Shown here: positions 1 through 8,921 of the stretch, one piece after another
Layout of the letters: each line of letters opens with the position of its first letter
Numbering within the stretch: position 1 is the stretch's first letter
Assembly: GCF_000317615.1 (NCBI RefSeq)
Contig: NC_019780.1
Coordinates: forward strand, 1,385,840 to 1,449,839
Direction: 5' to 3'
Length of the DNA: 64,000 bases
Source: Dactylococcopsis salina PCC 8305
GTDB taxonomy: Bacteria > Cyanobacteriota > Cyanobacteriia > Cyanobacteriales > Rubidibacteraceae
Notes under the pieces: model-generated
Database searches by the model: none
Seen by the model: the letters and a program-made list of their open reading frames with translations, nothing else
What the model was told of the DNA's origin: nothing
Made by a program: the position numbers and the translations under genes

Positions 1-163
1 AGCAATGAGGTGGAGTTGGAAGAGGAAACTGTTATCTTTACAACGACTGGGTTTCTCCTTCCTGATGAAGAAATTGCCATTAAAAATCGCCTTATTTTCG
101 ATCGCAATCAAAATAAGCAGTATAACCATCAGCATTTATTTGATCTCCATTCAACAGTATTTA

Positions 164-718
164 TCAATTCCAATTTTGATTCTTTTCAATCGTATAAAAA
201 ATTAAATGGCTGTTGCCGTATTTTTTTTTACGAACTATGCTCAGAGGAGCAAATTCCTGATGCTGCCACTGTTTCGGATCATATTCCACCGCAATTTCTC
301 CATTTTTCTTTAATAAATCTAAGTTTAGAATTTCGTTTAATATGGGATTATACAATTCACTTCCATAAGGAGGATCAAAGTAAACTAAATCAAATTGTTG
401 TCCTTTTAATGCTTTTAATTTCTCTCTAATATCTCCTTGAATAAGATGCCATTCTTGTTCATTGGTGGCGATTTTGCGCCAATTTTGTCGAATGATTTGA
501 CAGGCGCGGCGATTCTGTTCAATTCCTATGAGAAAGGAAACATCTCGACAGAGAGCTTCTGCTCCCATTGTGCCATTTCCTGCACATAAATCAAGCCAAG
601 ATGCTCCTTTAATTTGGTTTTGCCAAATGTTAAATAATGCTTCTCGTACTCGTGCTGATGTGGGACGAGTTTCTTGTCCTGGTAAGGTCTTTAAAAGACG
701 ATTTCCATAGATTCTCAT
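164..718 (-). CDS. rsmD: 16S rRNA (guanine966-N2)-methyltransferase RsmD
   Basis: This 184-residue protein should methylate G966 of 16S rRNA in the 30S subunit using S-adenosylmethionine. It starts MRIYGNRLL and has the RsmD N-terminal pattern TRPTSARVREALFN at about residues 17-30. The SAM-binding loop DLCAGNGTMG is at 43-52 and the catalytic DPPY motif at 115-118. Length is usual for the family (about 180-200). It stands alone on the minus strand, with a repeat block upstream of its start. The family assignment is secure; the exact target base is inferred from the family. Confidence 0.93.
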   Translation of the reverse strand: MRIYGNRLLKTLPGQETRPTSARVREALFNIWQNQIKGASWLDLCAGNGTMGAEALCRDVSFLIGIEQNRRACQIIRQNWRKIATNEQEWHLIQGDIREKLKALKGQQFDLVYFDPPYGSELYNPILNEILNLDLLKKNGEIAVEYDPKQWQHQEFAPLSIVRKKKYGNSHLIFYTIEKNQNWN

Positions 719-740
719 CTGATTCCCTTGAGTGTTTGGA

Positions 741-894
741 ATTGCCCCCTAGCCCCCAATTCTGGGGGAATTTGCCCCCTAGCCCCCAATTCTGAGGGAA
801 ATTTGCCCCCTAGCCCCCAATTCTGGGGGAATTTGCCCCCTAGCCCCCAATTCTGAGGGAAATTTGCCCCCTAGCCCCCAATTCTGAGGGAAAA
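741..894. repeat. Five direct copies of a C-rich 33-bp repeat
   Basis: About five tandem copies, each containing TTGCCCCCTAGCCCCCAATT followed by CTGGGGGAA or CTGAGGGAAA. Each copy can fold as a small C-run/G-run hairpin. The same CCCCCAA...GGGGG motif recurs through the window (near 940, 23520, 24970, 37830 and 50830). It lies just upstream of rsmD and does not look coding. Confidence 0.85.
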
Positions 895-901
895 TGAACT
901 T

Positions 902-1005
902 ATACCATGCGTGAATTATTGGCACTAAATACCAACTCATTATTCCCCCCTTTCAAAGGGGGGTTAGGGGGGATTTAATGTAACATCAATTTTTGAAAAT
1001 GGTAT
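902..1005. repeat. MITE-like element with ATACCAT ends
   Basis: A roughly 104-bp stretch begins ATACCAT and ends ATGGTAT, a 7-bp perfect terminal inverted repeat. Its centre holds a C6/G6 palindrome around 943-976. The right end touches the stop codon of the next minus-strand gene. The phrase TATACCATTT followed by GAAAAG also occurs near 10213 and 23707, which suggests a dispersed family. No transposase is encoded, so mobility is only inferred. Confidence 0.5.
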
Positions 1006-1892
1006 TAAATTTCTGCGTAAGCACGATCGATCAAACATCTGGCTAAGGTTTGCGTTCCCGTGTGTTCATAATAGTTTGTGGTTAGGTCTAAAAATGCGGC
1101 TAAATAGTCTAATTGATCATCGGAAAACTCGACAAAACTCTCGATGTTATTGATCACTTTTTCGGGAGTTAAGTCTTTGCTTTCTACAAAGTCTCCCATC
1201 CAATTGGTTACGGAATCGAAGGCTTGGTTAATAAATCCTAGTTGGTTTTCTGTGTCTTCTCCAGGAATAAAATCATTGACTTTTTTGAAGGTGTCATTCT
1301 CTTCTAAATCATTGGAATTTAAACTCTCAATTATGCTTTGTGCTTTTTGAATAAAATCAGGACCAAGAGGGATTAAACCATCTAAACAAACTAAAGCAGA
1401 CATTCGCATTATATCTTCTCCGCCATAATCTGCTAAGGAGTTAACAAAGTCGCCAATGCTATCTCCTGGGATGCCATTAATTTGGCAAAATGCAATTAGT
1501 TCAACAACGGTTTTTAGTGCTAAATCAATACTTTGTGCTTTGTCTGCTTGCGGGGTAATCTTATTAAGAAATCCTAATAACGGGATACGTTCTCCCGCTT
1601 TATTGGCTAAAGCCGCACTCGCTAAAGCGCGATCGGTGCGATCGACGGTTTGATATAGCCATAAAGCCCGTTGATACCCTTGAGATTGATCATTAAATAA
1701 CCACACCGCGCGATCGCCAATTTGTTGAATCATTTCTTCATCTTCTTCCCCTGTCACTTGGCGAATTGTATTTTCAAATCCAACCAGATTTTCCCATTCT
1801 CCAGGAACTACAAAATCTAACGCATTCAAAACACGGACGGTGATATTTTGTTCGGGAAGTTCATCCACTAATTCAAAAATTGCTTTTGTCAT
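1005..1892 (-). CDS. Conserved cyanobacterial-type hypothetical protein
   Basis: This 295-residue acidic protein (start MTKAIFELVDELPE) has no motif I recognise. It is largely alpha-helical in appearance, with many short Leu/Ala/Glu stretches, no signal peptide and no membrane segment, so it is probably cytosolic. I chose the ATG at 1892; an in-frame TTG 15 bases upstream would add five residues. Base use matches the surrounding genes, and the reading frame is long and uninterrupted, so I treat it as real. Function is unknown. Confidence 0.75.
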   Translation of the reverse strand: MTKAIFELVDELPEQNITVRVLNALDFVVPGEWENLVGFENTIRQVTGEEDEEMIQQIGDRAVWLFNDQSQGYQRALWLYQTVDRTDRALASAALANKAGERIPLLGFLNKITPQADKAQSIDLALKTVVELIAFCQINGIPGDSIGDFVNSLADYGGEDIMRMSALVCLDGLIPLGPDFIQKAQSIIESLNSNDLEENDTFKKVNDFIPGEDTENQLGFINQAFDSVTNWMGDFVESKDLTPEKVINNIESFVEFSDDQLDYLAAFLDLTTNYYEHTGTQTLARCLIDRAYAEI

Positions 1893-2100
1893 TTTCCCAC
1901 TATCCAACTAAAGTTTTATTTCCTTCTCTAGCATATCAAAATTAATTATATTACTTTTTAAACAGCTTGTATTATTTCCCAGACAAGAGCTAGATCACGA
2001 TTAATTCCTCTCATAAATAACTTGATAAGTGCTTAATATTTATCGGCGACGAAAAGGATTTTGTAATTCTTTTTTTTGTAATTCTCCTACTAAATTTCCA

Positions 2101-2373
2101 TTAATACACTTCGTCATGATTGCCAATATCTACCAGTACAGCTTTTTGATCTTCTGTAAAGTAAAATAGGACTCTTTCCTCATAATCTACACTAAAACTC
2201 CATAACCCCCTGAGCTTGCCAGATAGTTTATGTGTCTTTAAGCTAGGATGAAATGGATCAACAATAAACTGCTCTAGTTTCTGCCAAAATCTTGTCTCCA
2301 AATTAACATTGGGTTTAATACGCTTTTTGAAAACCCGCTTGAAGGAAGAACTGAAGCTAACTTCCACACTCAC
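2101..2373 (-). CDS. RelE/YafQ-type toxin of a type II toxin-antitoxin pair
   Basis: This 90-residue protein resembles the RelE/ParE superfamily. The central HKLSGKLRGLWSFSVDYEERV segment at about 45-65 is the typical core, where the basic and aromatic residues contact mRNA. The C-terminal LVDIGNHDEVY is also family-typical. The proteins are ribosome-dependent or free mRNA endonucleases held inactive by the cognate antitoxin. Its start overlaps the end of the upstream 68-residue gene by four bases, the classic antitoxin-toxin order. All visible parts are present, so it is probably functional. Confidence 0.85.
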   Translation of the reverse strand: MSVEVSFSSSFKRVFKKRIKPNVNLETRFWQKLEQFIVDPFHPSLKTHKLSGKLRGLWSFSVDYEERVLFYFTEDQKAVLVDIGNHDEVY

Positions 2374-2576
2374 TCCTCCATTAATTGTTTCAATTGTTTG
2401 ATATCCGAGGAAAACTTCAACTCACCTTGTTGCTGTTGGAGTTGGGCTGACTGGAAGTTATCCAATATTTCATCACGGCGATCTTCACGGAGGTATTGTT
2501 GTAATAATAGTTGGATTTCGCGTTTTTCTTCTGTCGAAAGATTTTTGATTTCTTCCACTACATCGCTAAAAGTCAT
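2370..2576 (-). CDS. Antitoxin partner of the RelE-type toxin
   Basis: A 68-residue, charged, Gln-rich and helical protein (MTFSDVVEEIKNLST...) encoded immediately upstream of the RelE-like gene and overlapping its start by four bases. Such antitoxins normally bind their own promoter through the N-terminal part and wrap the toxin with the C-terminal helix. I assign the role mainly from position, size and helical character; no DNA-binding fold can be proven by eye. Confidence 0.75.
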   Translation of the reverse strand: MTFSDVVEEIKNLSTEEKREIQLLLQQYLREDRRDEILDNFQSAQLQQQQGELKFSSDIKQLKQLMEE

Positions 2577-2639
2577 AATTTAATGTTTTGTCAAGGTTTC
2601 GGTTTGAGGCGATACAGTTTTCATTTCTTATTATAATTG

Positions 2640-2745
2640 GTGTTGGGTTTCGTTTGGAGACGTTCCATGAAACGTCTCTACCCAATGACCAGTGACCAAT
2701 GACTAATTTATGTTGGGTTTCGTAAACTCCACTTGAGCCTACTTT
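2640..2745. repeat. Dispersed short palindromic repeats
   Basis: The gap between the toxin-antitoxin genes and the lipoprotein gene contains two dispersed families: GTTGGGTTTCG (twice) and the palindrome GACGTTCCATGAAACGTCTCT. A CCAGTGACCAATGACTAA block lies between them. All recur elsewhere in the window. No gene is visible. Confidence 0.75.
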
Positions 2746-2752
2746 TATCTAA

Positions 2753-3259
2753 TTAAAGTTGAGATAGCGTATCTAAATCAAATTTTTCGAGCCATTGTTT
2801 ACGAAGACTTTCATCAAATGAATCGTCACGGGAAACAATTTTAACTTGATACCGATCGCGCAATAAAACCGCAGTCGCTTTACTTCCTTGATTAACGACA
2901 GGATAAGTTTTAATCGTTTCTTTACTGTCTTTAAATTTCTTCGCAGCCGTTGGATTATTCGCCACATCAGAAATCGACATTAACGCTAATTCTTGTCCAT
3001 CTTGTTTTAATTTTGCTTGAGCAAATCCTCGTTTTTCTTGGGTGTAAATAACTTGATAGTTTCCCTCATTTTTCGGAAAATAGCGGTTGAGTTCTCCTCC
3101 TTTTACCGCATCTTCAGCAACCGCAACCGCATCGGGTTGGGTGCTTTCTTGTTGAGCCTTGTCAAACCGAGAAGTGGGTTCATTGTTACTACAAGCAGGA
3201 GTGATGAAAATAATCGTTATCAGTAAGGAAAAAGCAACGATCGAGCGTAGTTTAAACAT
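2753..3259 (-). CDS. Putative lipoprotein of unknown function
   Basis: A 168-residue protein with an N-terminal hydrophobic signal ending in the lipobox-like TPAC (Cys at about 23). It should be lipidated and anchored on the outer face of the plasma membrane or in the thylakoid/periplasmic space. The mature part (about 145 residues) is charged and soluble and contains repeated Lys/Asp-rich strands, without a motif I recognise. Cyanobacterial genomes commonly carry such lipoproteins. It is transcribed alone, diverging from the zinc-ribbon gene at 3360. Confidence 0.72.
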   Translation of the reverse strand: MFKLRSIVAFSLLITIIFITPACSNNEPTSRFDKAQQESTQPDAVAVAEDAVKGGELNRYFPKNEGNYQVIYTQEKRGFAQAKLKQDGQELALMSISDVANNPTAAKKFKDSKETIKTYPVVNQGSKATAVLLRDRYQVKIVSRDDSFDESLRKQWLEKFDLDTLSQL

Positions 3260-3359
3260 ATTTTTTCGCCTTTAAGAGTGATAGAATTGAAAGAGGTTCG
3301 GTTAACCAACAGTCATTTTATATTACGATAGAAGAAGCTCGCTATTTGGAGGGTGCTTC

Positions 3360-3734
3360 GTGAATCAGAATTTCCCAAAAATCGCACAATTAAATCTATC
3401 TGGAATCGGCTGTTGGCTAACGCTCATTGTTGGAGGTTTATTACTTACCTCCATCGGACTCGGTTGGGTGGTCAACAGTGTCCTTATTGTACTAGGCTTA
3501 ATTATAATCATCCCTGCGATCGCGCTGTTCGGGGTGCAATGGTGGTTGAAACGCAACCTCGTTGAAGATGAATGTCCCGTTTGTCAATATCAGTTTACAG
3601 GGTTTAACGGTACGATGTCCCGTTGTCCTAACTGTAGTGAACCCTTGAAAATTGAAAAAGGGAAATTCCAGCGCATTACTCCCCCAGGGACGATCGATGT
3701 GGAAGCAGTTGATGTGGATGCTTCTTCTCAATGA
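3360..3734 (+). CDS. Small membrane protein with a C-terminal zinc ribbon
   Basis: A 124-residue protein starting with GTG. Two hydrophobic segments at about 18-34 and 38-60 should span the membrane. They are followed by a soluble domain with CPVC (72-75) and CPNC (89-92), the four cysteines of a zinc ribbon. The GTG is preceded by a GGAGGG Shine-Dalgarno-like run at about 3348. Function is unknown. The next gene follows after 20 bases on the same strand, so they may be co-transcribed. Confidence 0.75.
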   Translation: MNQNFPKIAQLNLSGIGCWLTLIVGGLLLTSIGLGWVVNSVLIVLGLIIIIPAIALFGVQWWLKRNLVEDECPVCQYQFTGFNGTMSRCPNCSEPLKIEKGKFQRITPPGTIDVEAVDVDASSQ

Positions 3735-3760
3735 ACTAATCATTAAGAGATTCCTTGCTT

Positions 3761-4336
3761 ATGATCTACACCACCGAACAACTCATTGAAATTTTAGATC
3801 AAGAATTACGAGCAAATTGGCAAGGGAAACGAGTCTTATTTTCTTCTCCTCAACGTTTGGAAAATCCTGTTTTAGCGAAAGCAATTGGCGCAGAAAAACT
3901 GAGTAAAATCTTTGCTTATCGGGATTTTCGCGCTCAAATCCATGAATATCAACGACAGCATAAAGTTTCTGGGTTAGTGTGGCGAGTTTGTTGTTTTAAT
4001 GGCTTAGAAATTGAATGTCCAGAACCTCACAACCAGTTAATCACCATTCCAGAAGATAAGGAAACCCTAAAAGCGTTTAAACCCGATATTATAGAATTTT
4101 GGCAACAAGCAACAGCCGATTTAACTCTCTGGTTAGAAGGAAACCCGACGATTGAAGTTGATTCCGTAACGGTGGAAGAATACATTACAAATGCAGAATG
4201 GTTGGAAGTGGAAACCACACGCACTGAGTTGATTTTAAATCTCTGTTGGGGAAATCCCAAAGAATGTCATTATCAGTGGGCGTTTCCTCATTCTGGACGG
4301 AATCGAATCATCGCCACTGTTTCTAATTCACCGTAG
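3761..4336 (+). CDS. Conserved hypothetical protein
   Basis: A 191-residue cytosolic protein (MIYTTEQLIEILDQELRANW) without a recognised domain. I prefer the ATG at 3761, with AAGAGA about 11 bases upstream, over an in-frame TTG at 3755. The C-terminal half contains a Trp/Glu-rich region. The gene converges on the RNase gene and the two coding ends overlap by 14 bases, so both 3' ends share sequence. Confidence 0.72.
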   Translation: MIYTTEQLIEILDQELRANWQGKRVLFSSPQRLENPVLAKAIGAEKLSKIFAYRDFRAQIHEYQRQHKVSGLVWRVCCFNGLEIECPEPHNQLITIPEDKETLKAFKPDIIEFWQQATADLTLWLEGNPTIEVDSVTVEEYITNAEWLEVETTRTELILNLCWGNPKECHYQWAFPHSGRNRIIATVSNSP

Positions 4337-6326
4337 ATTCAACAAACTCCCGAAAGCGAATTAAATCTTGATGGGGATCAGCGGCGACGACTTCCACTTC
4401 CACTCGATCGCCCAATTCAACATTTGTCTGGAAACGGTGCGGTAATTCTAACCCTAAATCTTCCAACAAAATAATCCCCAAATTGTCATCTTCTCGCAAC
4501 CACCGCAACACGATCGCGTTCCAGCGTTCATCGCTATGACGGCGTAAGTATTCCAAAGCCCAATATCGTCTCGTTTGCCGTTCCACTAACGTTGCTTCAT
4601 AAGTGGCACTAGCGGCACTAAACGCCACTTCCTGCACCTGTTCCGTCGTAAATGGACAAGCCTCACCGCGCAAATAGGCTTTAATTTGAAAATGAGACAA
4701 TAAATCCACATAACGGCGAATGGGAGAAGTCACCTGTGTATAAACTTCTAAGCCTAACCCCGCATGACGGGCTGGTGTTGTTCCCATTTCACTGCGCGGC
4801 ATACAACCCCGTAGCGCACACGATCGAACCGGTCCAGCGGGCAATTGTAATAAGGTTTCCTCTGGCGGTAATTCTGGCTGTGGCTGCGATCGAAACGGAA
4901 TCGGAATCTCTTTATCCACCGCAAAACGTCCCGCCACTTCTCCCGCTAGAATCATCATTTCCGCCACTAACTCTCGCGCTTGTGACTCCTCTAATAACTC
5001 AATTTCCACCTCTTCTTCCTGATTCACCTTAATCACCGCTTCTGGTAAGCTGATGTTAATTGATCCCTGAGACTGTCGCCATTGTTTCCGTTGTTGCGCC
5101 CAATGTGCCAACTGAGCAATTTCTGGTTCAGCAGTAACGCCCAACTCTAACATCTCATCCACATCATCATAGGTGAGGCGATAAGTGGGTTTAACCCAAG
5201 TCGCCGCGATCGTGTATTCAGCAACCGCCCCATCTTCTGCTAAAATCACGGCAAAACTCATCGCTGGACAAACTTTTCCCTGAATCAAACTCATGGGACC
5301 CGTAGCTAATTCCGAGGGAAACATGGAAATCATGCCAGTGGGAAGATATAAACTGGTACTGCGTCGGCGAGCTTCTTGATCCAACTCATCATCAGGTCTT
5401 ACTAAGCGTGTCGGATCAGCGATATGAATCCAAATCTGTTGTCGTCCATCAGGTAGGATTTCAACACTCACCCCATCATCAATTTCTTTTGTGCTTTCAT
5501 CGTCAATGGTGTAAACTTTCTGGTGAGTTAAATCTAACCGATCGCGCTCTAAATCATCGGGAGGGGAATCGACATATTGTTGCGCCACATCTAACACCTT
5601 TTGGGGGAATTGTATAGGGTAGGAGCTACGACGCAAGAAAAGGTTTTCATGGCGACTCCATAAGCCGATATCGATAAGAAGATTGAAGGCAGAATCAGAA
5701 CTTTGTTCCCGTCCTAACTCCGCTAACGTCTCTTTTGCTAAACGGACTTCTAAATCGGGTTGTAAAATGGATTTTTCCAAAGCCTCAAAACGAGCGCGAT
5801 CGGAGCTTTTCCAATCTACCGACTCCCCTGCTAAAGCCTGTTTCACTCGCTGAATAAACTCAGTTTTTTCCAGATTCCGTTGTTGTTCAACTTCTAACTG
5901 ATGTTTAATTTCCGCTACCTGAGAGGACGATCGCGGTTCAAAAACATTTCCTTTCTGCTTAAAATAAATTTTATCTTCTGTTAGCAAACAATACGCCGCA
6001 TAACAGGGGATCGCACTTTGATCCGAAAATAGCACCGCCGCCATTTCTTCGGGAGTCACTGCTTCCCCGTCTTCTACTAACAATTCCCAAGCCACTTCTA
6101 AACTTGATGGGTCTAAATAAGACTCCACTTCCCCCAAAAAACTAGGAATTTCCTGTGGGCGCTTGGGATCACCTCCCACCTCATACTCCACCTGTCGCGG
6201 ATGTAGCGTGTGAGATTGACCCCATTGATCTAAAACAATCCAATGTTTCTTCCCTTCTGGTCGTTCTGCTACTGCCAGACGACGCTCTCCTTGAGCTTTA
6301 AATTCGATCAGCGTTCCCTTTTCCAC
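4323..6326 (-). CDS. RNase II/R family 3'-5' exoribonuclease
   Basis: This 667-residue protein should degrade RNA processively from the 3' end. The RNB catalytic domain begins at about residue 260. The metal-binding stretch TIDDESTKEIDDGVSVE and the following HIADPTRLV are its clearest signature, with the aspartates that hold catalytic Mg2+. The YTQVTSPIRRYVDL motif near 530 is the RNB C-terminal signature. A short C-terminal beta-rich part could be the S1-like domain. It lies downstream of rpmG and rpsR on the same strand, a translation/RNA-related context. It could be called rnb or vacB; I leave the symbol blank because cyanobacterial members are not cleanly split. Confidence 0.92.
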   Translation of the reverse strand: MEKGTLIEFKAQGERRLAVAERPEGKKHWIVLDQWGQSHTLHPRQVEYEVGGDPKRPQEIPSFLGEVESYLDPSSLEVAWELLVEDGEAVTPEEMAAVLFSDQSAIPCYAAYCLLTEDKIYFKQKGNVFEPRSSSQVAEIKHQLEVEQQRNLEKTEFIQRVKQALAGESVDWKSSDRARFEALEKSILQPDLEVRLAKETLAELGREQSSDSAFNLLIDIGLWSRHENLFLRRSSYPIQFPQKVLDVAQQYVDSPPDDLERDRLDLTHQKVYTIDDESTKEIDDGVSVEILPDGRQQIWIHIADPTRLVRPDDELDQEARRRSTSLYLPTGMISMFPSELATGPMSLIQGKVCPAMSFAVILAEDGAVAEYTIAATWVKPTYRLTYDDVDEMLELGVTAEPEIAQLAHWAQQRKQWRQSQGSINISLPEAVIKVNQEEEVEIELLEESQARELVAEMMILAGEVAGRFAVDKEIPIPFRSQPQPELPPEETLLQLPAGPVRSCALRGCMPRSEMGTTPARHAGLGLEVYTQVTSPIRRYVDLLSHFQIKAYLRGEACPFTTEQVQEVAFSAASATYEATLVERQTRRYWALEYLRRHSDERWNAIVLRWLREDDNLGIILLEDLGLELPHRFQTNVELGDRVEVEVVAADPHQDLIRFREFVESTVN

Positions 6327-6460
6327 CAGCTTCGCGCTACTTTAACAACTTGTATTCTAGTCTAGCGTTCCACTAACTTTCACGCGACAAAAATCAATCT
6401 TTCAATCTGGAGACGTTCCTGTTACTAAGTATGGAGAACGCCTCTAAACCCCGTTTCATC

Positions 6461-6676
6461 TTAGCTTTCTGCATCCACATAGGGAAGCAATGCTAACATT
6501 CGAGCATAACTGATCGCTTTTGTCATCTGTCGTTGTTGTCTAGAAGTTAACCCCGTGATACGACGCGGGAGAATTTTCCCCCGTTCTGTGATAAATTTAC
6601 GGAGTAATTCCAAATCTTTATAATCAATGGGGTCTCCTGGTTTAATTGGTGATAAACGTTTGCGATGATAAGCCAT
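6461..6676 (-). CDS. rpsR: 30S ribosomal protein S18
   Basis: A 71-residue basic protein of the S18 family. It contains the typical [22 protein letters not shown] and [26 protein letters not shown] signatures, split here over residues 18-66. S18 binds S6 on the platform of the 30S subunit. It follows rpmG by ten bases in the same operon, the usual cyanobacterial rpmG-rpsR order. Confidence 0.97.
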   Translation of the reverse strand: MAYHRKRLSPIKPGDPIDYKDLELLRKFITERGKILPRRITGLTSRQQRQMTKAISYARMLALLPYVDAES

Positions 6677-6686
6677 AGTTTTCCTC

Positions 6687-6881
6687 TTATTTGGTTTCCT
6701 TGTGAACAGTGTGTCGGTTACAGTAGGGGCAATACTTTTTAAACTCTACCCGTCCTGAATGATTCCGACGATTTTTCTCCGTTGTGTAACGAGAAACGCC
6801 TTTTTTGCGTTTATCCGTGTTCGTTCTACACTCGGTACATTCTAAAGTGATGATAATGCGGACACCCTTTTTGCTTGCCAT
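6687..6881 (-). CDS. rpmG: 50S ribosomal protein L33
   Basis: A 64-residue L33 protein, first gene of the rpmG-rpsR pair. It has the zinc-binding-type cysteines ECTECRT (about 15-21) and [10 protein letters not shown] (about 49-58). Ribosomal protein L33 sits near the E site of the 50S subunit. Because all four cysteines are present, this is the zinc-dependent (C+) form. Confidence 0.97.
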   Translation of the reverse strand: MASKKGVRIIITLECTECRTNTDKRKKGVSRYTTEKNRRNHSGRVEFKKYCPYCNRHTVHKETK

Positions 6882-6939
6882 AGTTTTGGGTAACGGTAAG
6901 ATTTAGTTAAGTTGCTTTCAATAATGAAGACACAGCCCA

Positions 6940-7491
6940 CTATTGTCTCATACGATCCATCAAAAGATCAACCCAACGCCGAATCCGAATATCAAGGGAA
7001 TAGCCACGACGACTGGGGACAATCACTGTATCAAAAAATCGATCGTGGATCGCTTGCTGATTATCCTCATCTCCAATTGCTACCACTAACTCCACAAGCA
7101 ACGGTGAGATTAAAATTAACACTGAGAGTACATTCGGGAAACCGTATTGTAATCCCACTAGACCCAAGAAAGCAATCACACTAATTGCCCCCTCCCGTTT
7201 GGTTAAAACAGTGACATCAGGAAGCCGTCCCCTCCTCCCATCAATAATTTGCAAATCAAACGCCCAACGTCCCAAACTTTGCCCTTTATATCGCGTTACC
7301 GCAAACACGCGCAAGCCCCACCAAGCGGCGATAAACACAATTAATTGTAAAAGCGCCACTCCCACTAAAGCACTCACAAACCAGACGGCGGCAAAATCGA
7401 GGAGAAACGCATAGATGCGACGTTGAATGGGGGCGCGAGGATAACGACGGGGTAGGGGTTCTTTTGACATGATCGCTGTTGTTTCTTTCAT
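6940..7491 (-). CDS. RDD family membrane protein
   Basis: A 183-residue protein with the RDD signature: an Arg (RRIYAFLLDFAAVWF, about 24-38) and conserved Asp in the first helix, then GQSLGRWAFDLQIID (about 70-84) after the second. Two to three hydrophobic segments place it in the membrane. RDD proteins have been linked to transport in some bacteria, but no substrate can be read here. A second ATG at 7470 would shorten the N-terminus by seven residues. It lies 26 bases downstream of tatA. Confidence 0.85.
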   Translation of the reverse strand: MKETTAIMSKEPLPRRYPRAPIQRRIYAFLLDFAAVWFVSALVGVALLQLIVFIAAWWGLRVFAVTRYKGQSLGRWAFDLQIIDGRRGRLPDVTVLTKREGAISVIAFLGLVGLQYGFPNVLSVLILISPLLVELVVAIGDEDNQQAIHDRFFDTVIVPSRRGYSLDIRIRRWVDLLMDRMRQ

Positions 7492-7517
7492 TCAAAGGCG
7501 AGTGCATACCACAAAAA

Positions 7518-7691
7518 CTATTTTCTGTCAAGTTCTGAATCATCTTCATCGGAAGAAGAGGTCATTTCCTCTCGGAAGCCTTTTAAGGTTTTTCCCAGTG
7601 CGTTTCCCATTTCGGGGAGTTTTTTCGGTCCGAAAATTAAGATTGCTACTCCTAAAATTACCGTTACTTCTAACCAGCCTAATCCCAACAT
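7518..7691 (-). CDS. tatA: Sec-independent translocase subunit TatA/E
   Basis: A 57-residue protein I translated by hand from the minus strand. It begins [21 protein letters not shown]: one N-terminal membrane helix, then the [15 protein letters not shown] hinge and amphipathic helix. The tail is acidic and Ser/Asp-rich. TatA multimers form the pore of the twin-arginine pathway that exports folded proteins across plasma and thylakoid membranes. The spacing FGPKKLPE is diagnostic for TatA/E. No tatC is nearby. Confidence 0.93.
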   Translation of the reverse strand: MLGLGWLEVTVILGVAILIFGPKKLPEMGNALGKTLKGFREEMTSSSDEDDSELDRK

Positions 7692-7778
7692 AAGAGTTTT
7701 TCGATTTATAAATTGCTTGTTGTACAGGAGTCATCTTCAGTATATCGTGAGATTAAACTGTTTAAGTGTTATAAATTT

Positions 7779-8522
7779 ATGTTTGAGTCTTCATCTTCTT
7801 TACGGTCCCAACAACATCCCCTAATCCGCAGTTTAGCTGATACCATTGAACAAGTCTGGCAGGAACAATTAGAATTACTGCCTTATCATTTACCAGAGGA
7901 TTTAGGTTACATTGAAGGGCGCTTAGAAGGGGATAAACTCACCATTGAAAATCGCTGTTATCAAACTCGATCGTTTCGGAAACTTCATTTAGAATTAGCA
8001 AAGGTGGGAAATAATCTGGATATTCTGCACTGTGTTGTTTTTCCTCGCTGTGAGTATAACCTACCGATTTTTGGTTGTGATTTAGTGGGAGGAAGAGGAC
8101 AAATTAGCGCCGCGATCGCCGATTTATCTCCCGTTAGCCCCGATGGTGATCTCCCTAAAGCCTATCAAACCGCATTATCTCAACTTCCCTCGGTTAGCTT
8201 TTCTCAACCGCGCGAATTACCGCCCTGGGGCGATATTTTTTCCGAATTTTGTTTATTTATTCGTCCCGAAAATTCCCAAGAAGAAGAGGATTTTTTACAG
8301 CGAGTGCGTGACTTTTTAACCGTTCATTGTCAGCAAGGAAATCAAGCAGAAAGCGTTTCTCCTGAACAGGAAAGTGTTAATTTAGCTGGACAACAACGCT
8401 ACTGTCAGCAACAGCAAAAGAATGATAAAACCCGTCGCGTGTTAGAAAAAGCCTTTGGGGAAGAATGGGCGGAACGTTATTTGAGTACGGTGTTATTTGA
8501 TCTTCCTCAACTGGCTCATTAA
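7779..8522 (+). CDS. pcyA: Phycocyanobilin:ferredoxin oxidoreductase
   Basis: A 247-residue enzyme that reduces biliverdin IXalpha to phycocyanobilin with four electrons from ferredoxin, giving the chromophore of phycobilisomes and phytochromes. Family residues align with a shift of four against the Synechocystis protein: Glu72, His84 (in [10 protein letters not shown]) and Asp101 (in [13 protein letters not shown]). I chose the ATG at 7779 ([14 protein letters not shown]), which gives the usual length; an in-frame TTG at 7713 would add 22 unlikely residues. It stands alone on the plus strand. Confidence 0.96.
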   Translation: MFESSSSLRSQQHPLIRSLADTIEQVWQEQLELLPYHLPEDLGYIEGRLEGDKLTIENRCYQTRSFRKLHLELAKVGNNLDILHCVVFPRCEYNLPIFGCDLVGGRGQISAAIADLSPVSPDGDLPKAYQTALSQLPSVSFSQPRELPPWGDIFSEFCLFIRPENSQEEEDFLQRVRDFLTVHCQQGNQAESVSPEQESVNLAGQQRYCQQQQKNDKTRRVLEKAFGEEWAERYLSTVLFDLPQLAH

Positions 8523-8670
8523 AGCAAATAATTCTCATTTGCGATCGAGATTTTCTCACAGACTGTTAGCAGTGAACGCTAATTATGCAAAAATAGTAAA
8601 GCTGCATGAGCTAAGGTGGGGTTTCCCACTGCTCGTTTTAAGTTTAAAAGTTATAGATAAGTAGAGATAT

Positions 8671-8904
8671 ATGAAATCAGGCGATCGTGTTCGGGTTAAA
8701 GAATCTGTTGTGGTTTACCATCATCCCCAACATAAAAAGAAACCCTTTGATATCAAAGGAATGGAAGGAACAATTCAAGAAATTGTCACCGAGTGGCAAG
8801 GAAGACCAGTTAGTGCTAACCTTCCAGTTAAAGTAAAATTTGAAAAGAAGTTTACGGCTCATTTGCGCGAAGATGAAGTGGAAGTCATTGAAAGTGCCGA
8901 GTAA
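8671..8904 (+). CDS. ftrV: Ferredoxin-thioredoxin reductase, variable chain
   Basis: A 77-residue SH3-like beta protein matching the variable (alpha) subunit of ferredoxin-thioredoxin reductase. It begins MKSGDRVRVKESVVVYHHP and continues PFDIKGMEGTIQEIV, both characteristic. The subunit caps the iron-sulfur catalytic chain, which passes photosynthetic electrons from ferredoxin to thioredoxin. The catalytic subunit gene is not in the window. The MOSC gene follows after 17 bases. Confidence 0.93.
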   Translation: MKSGDRVRVKESVVVYHHPQHKKKPFDIKGMEGTIQEIVTEWQGRPVSANLPVKVKFEKKFTAHLREDEVEVIESAE

Positions 8905-8921
8905 TTTGGGAAACCCAGATC

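Noticed and set aside
10-429. 139-codon plus-strand ORF at the left edge
   Set aside because: It runs antisense through the last 260 bases of rsmD. The first 50 codons could belong to a gene entering from the left, but nothing is recognisable.
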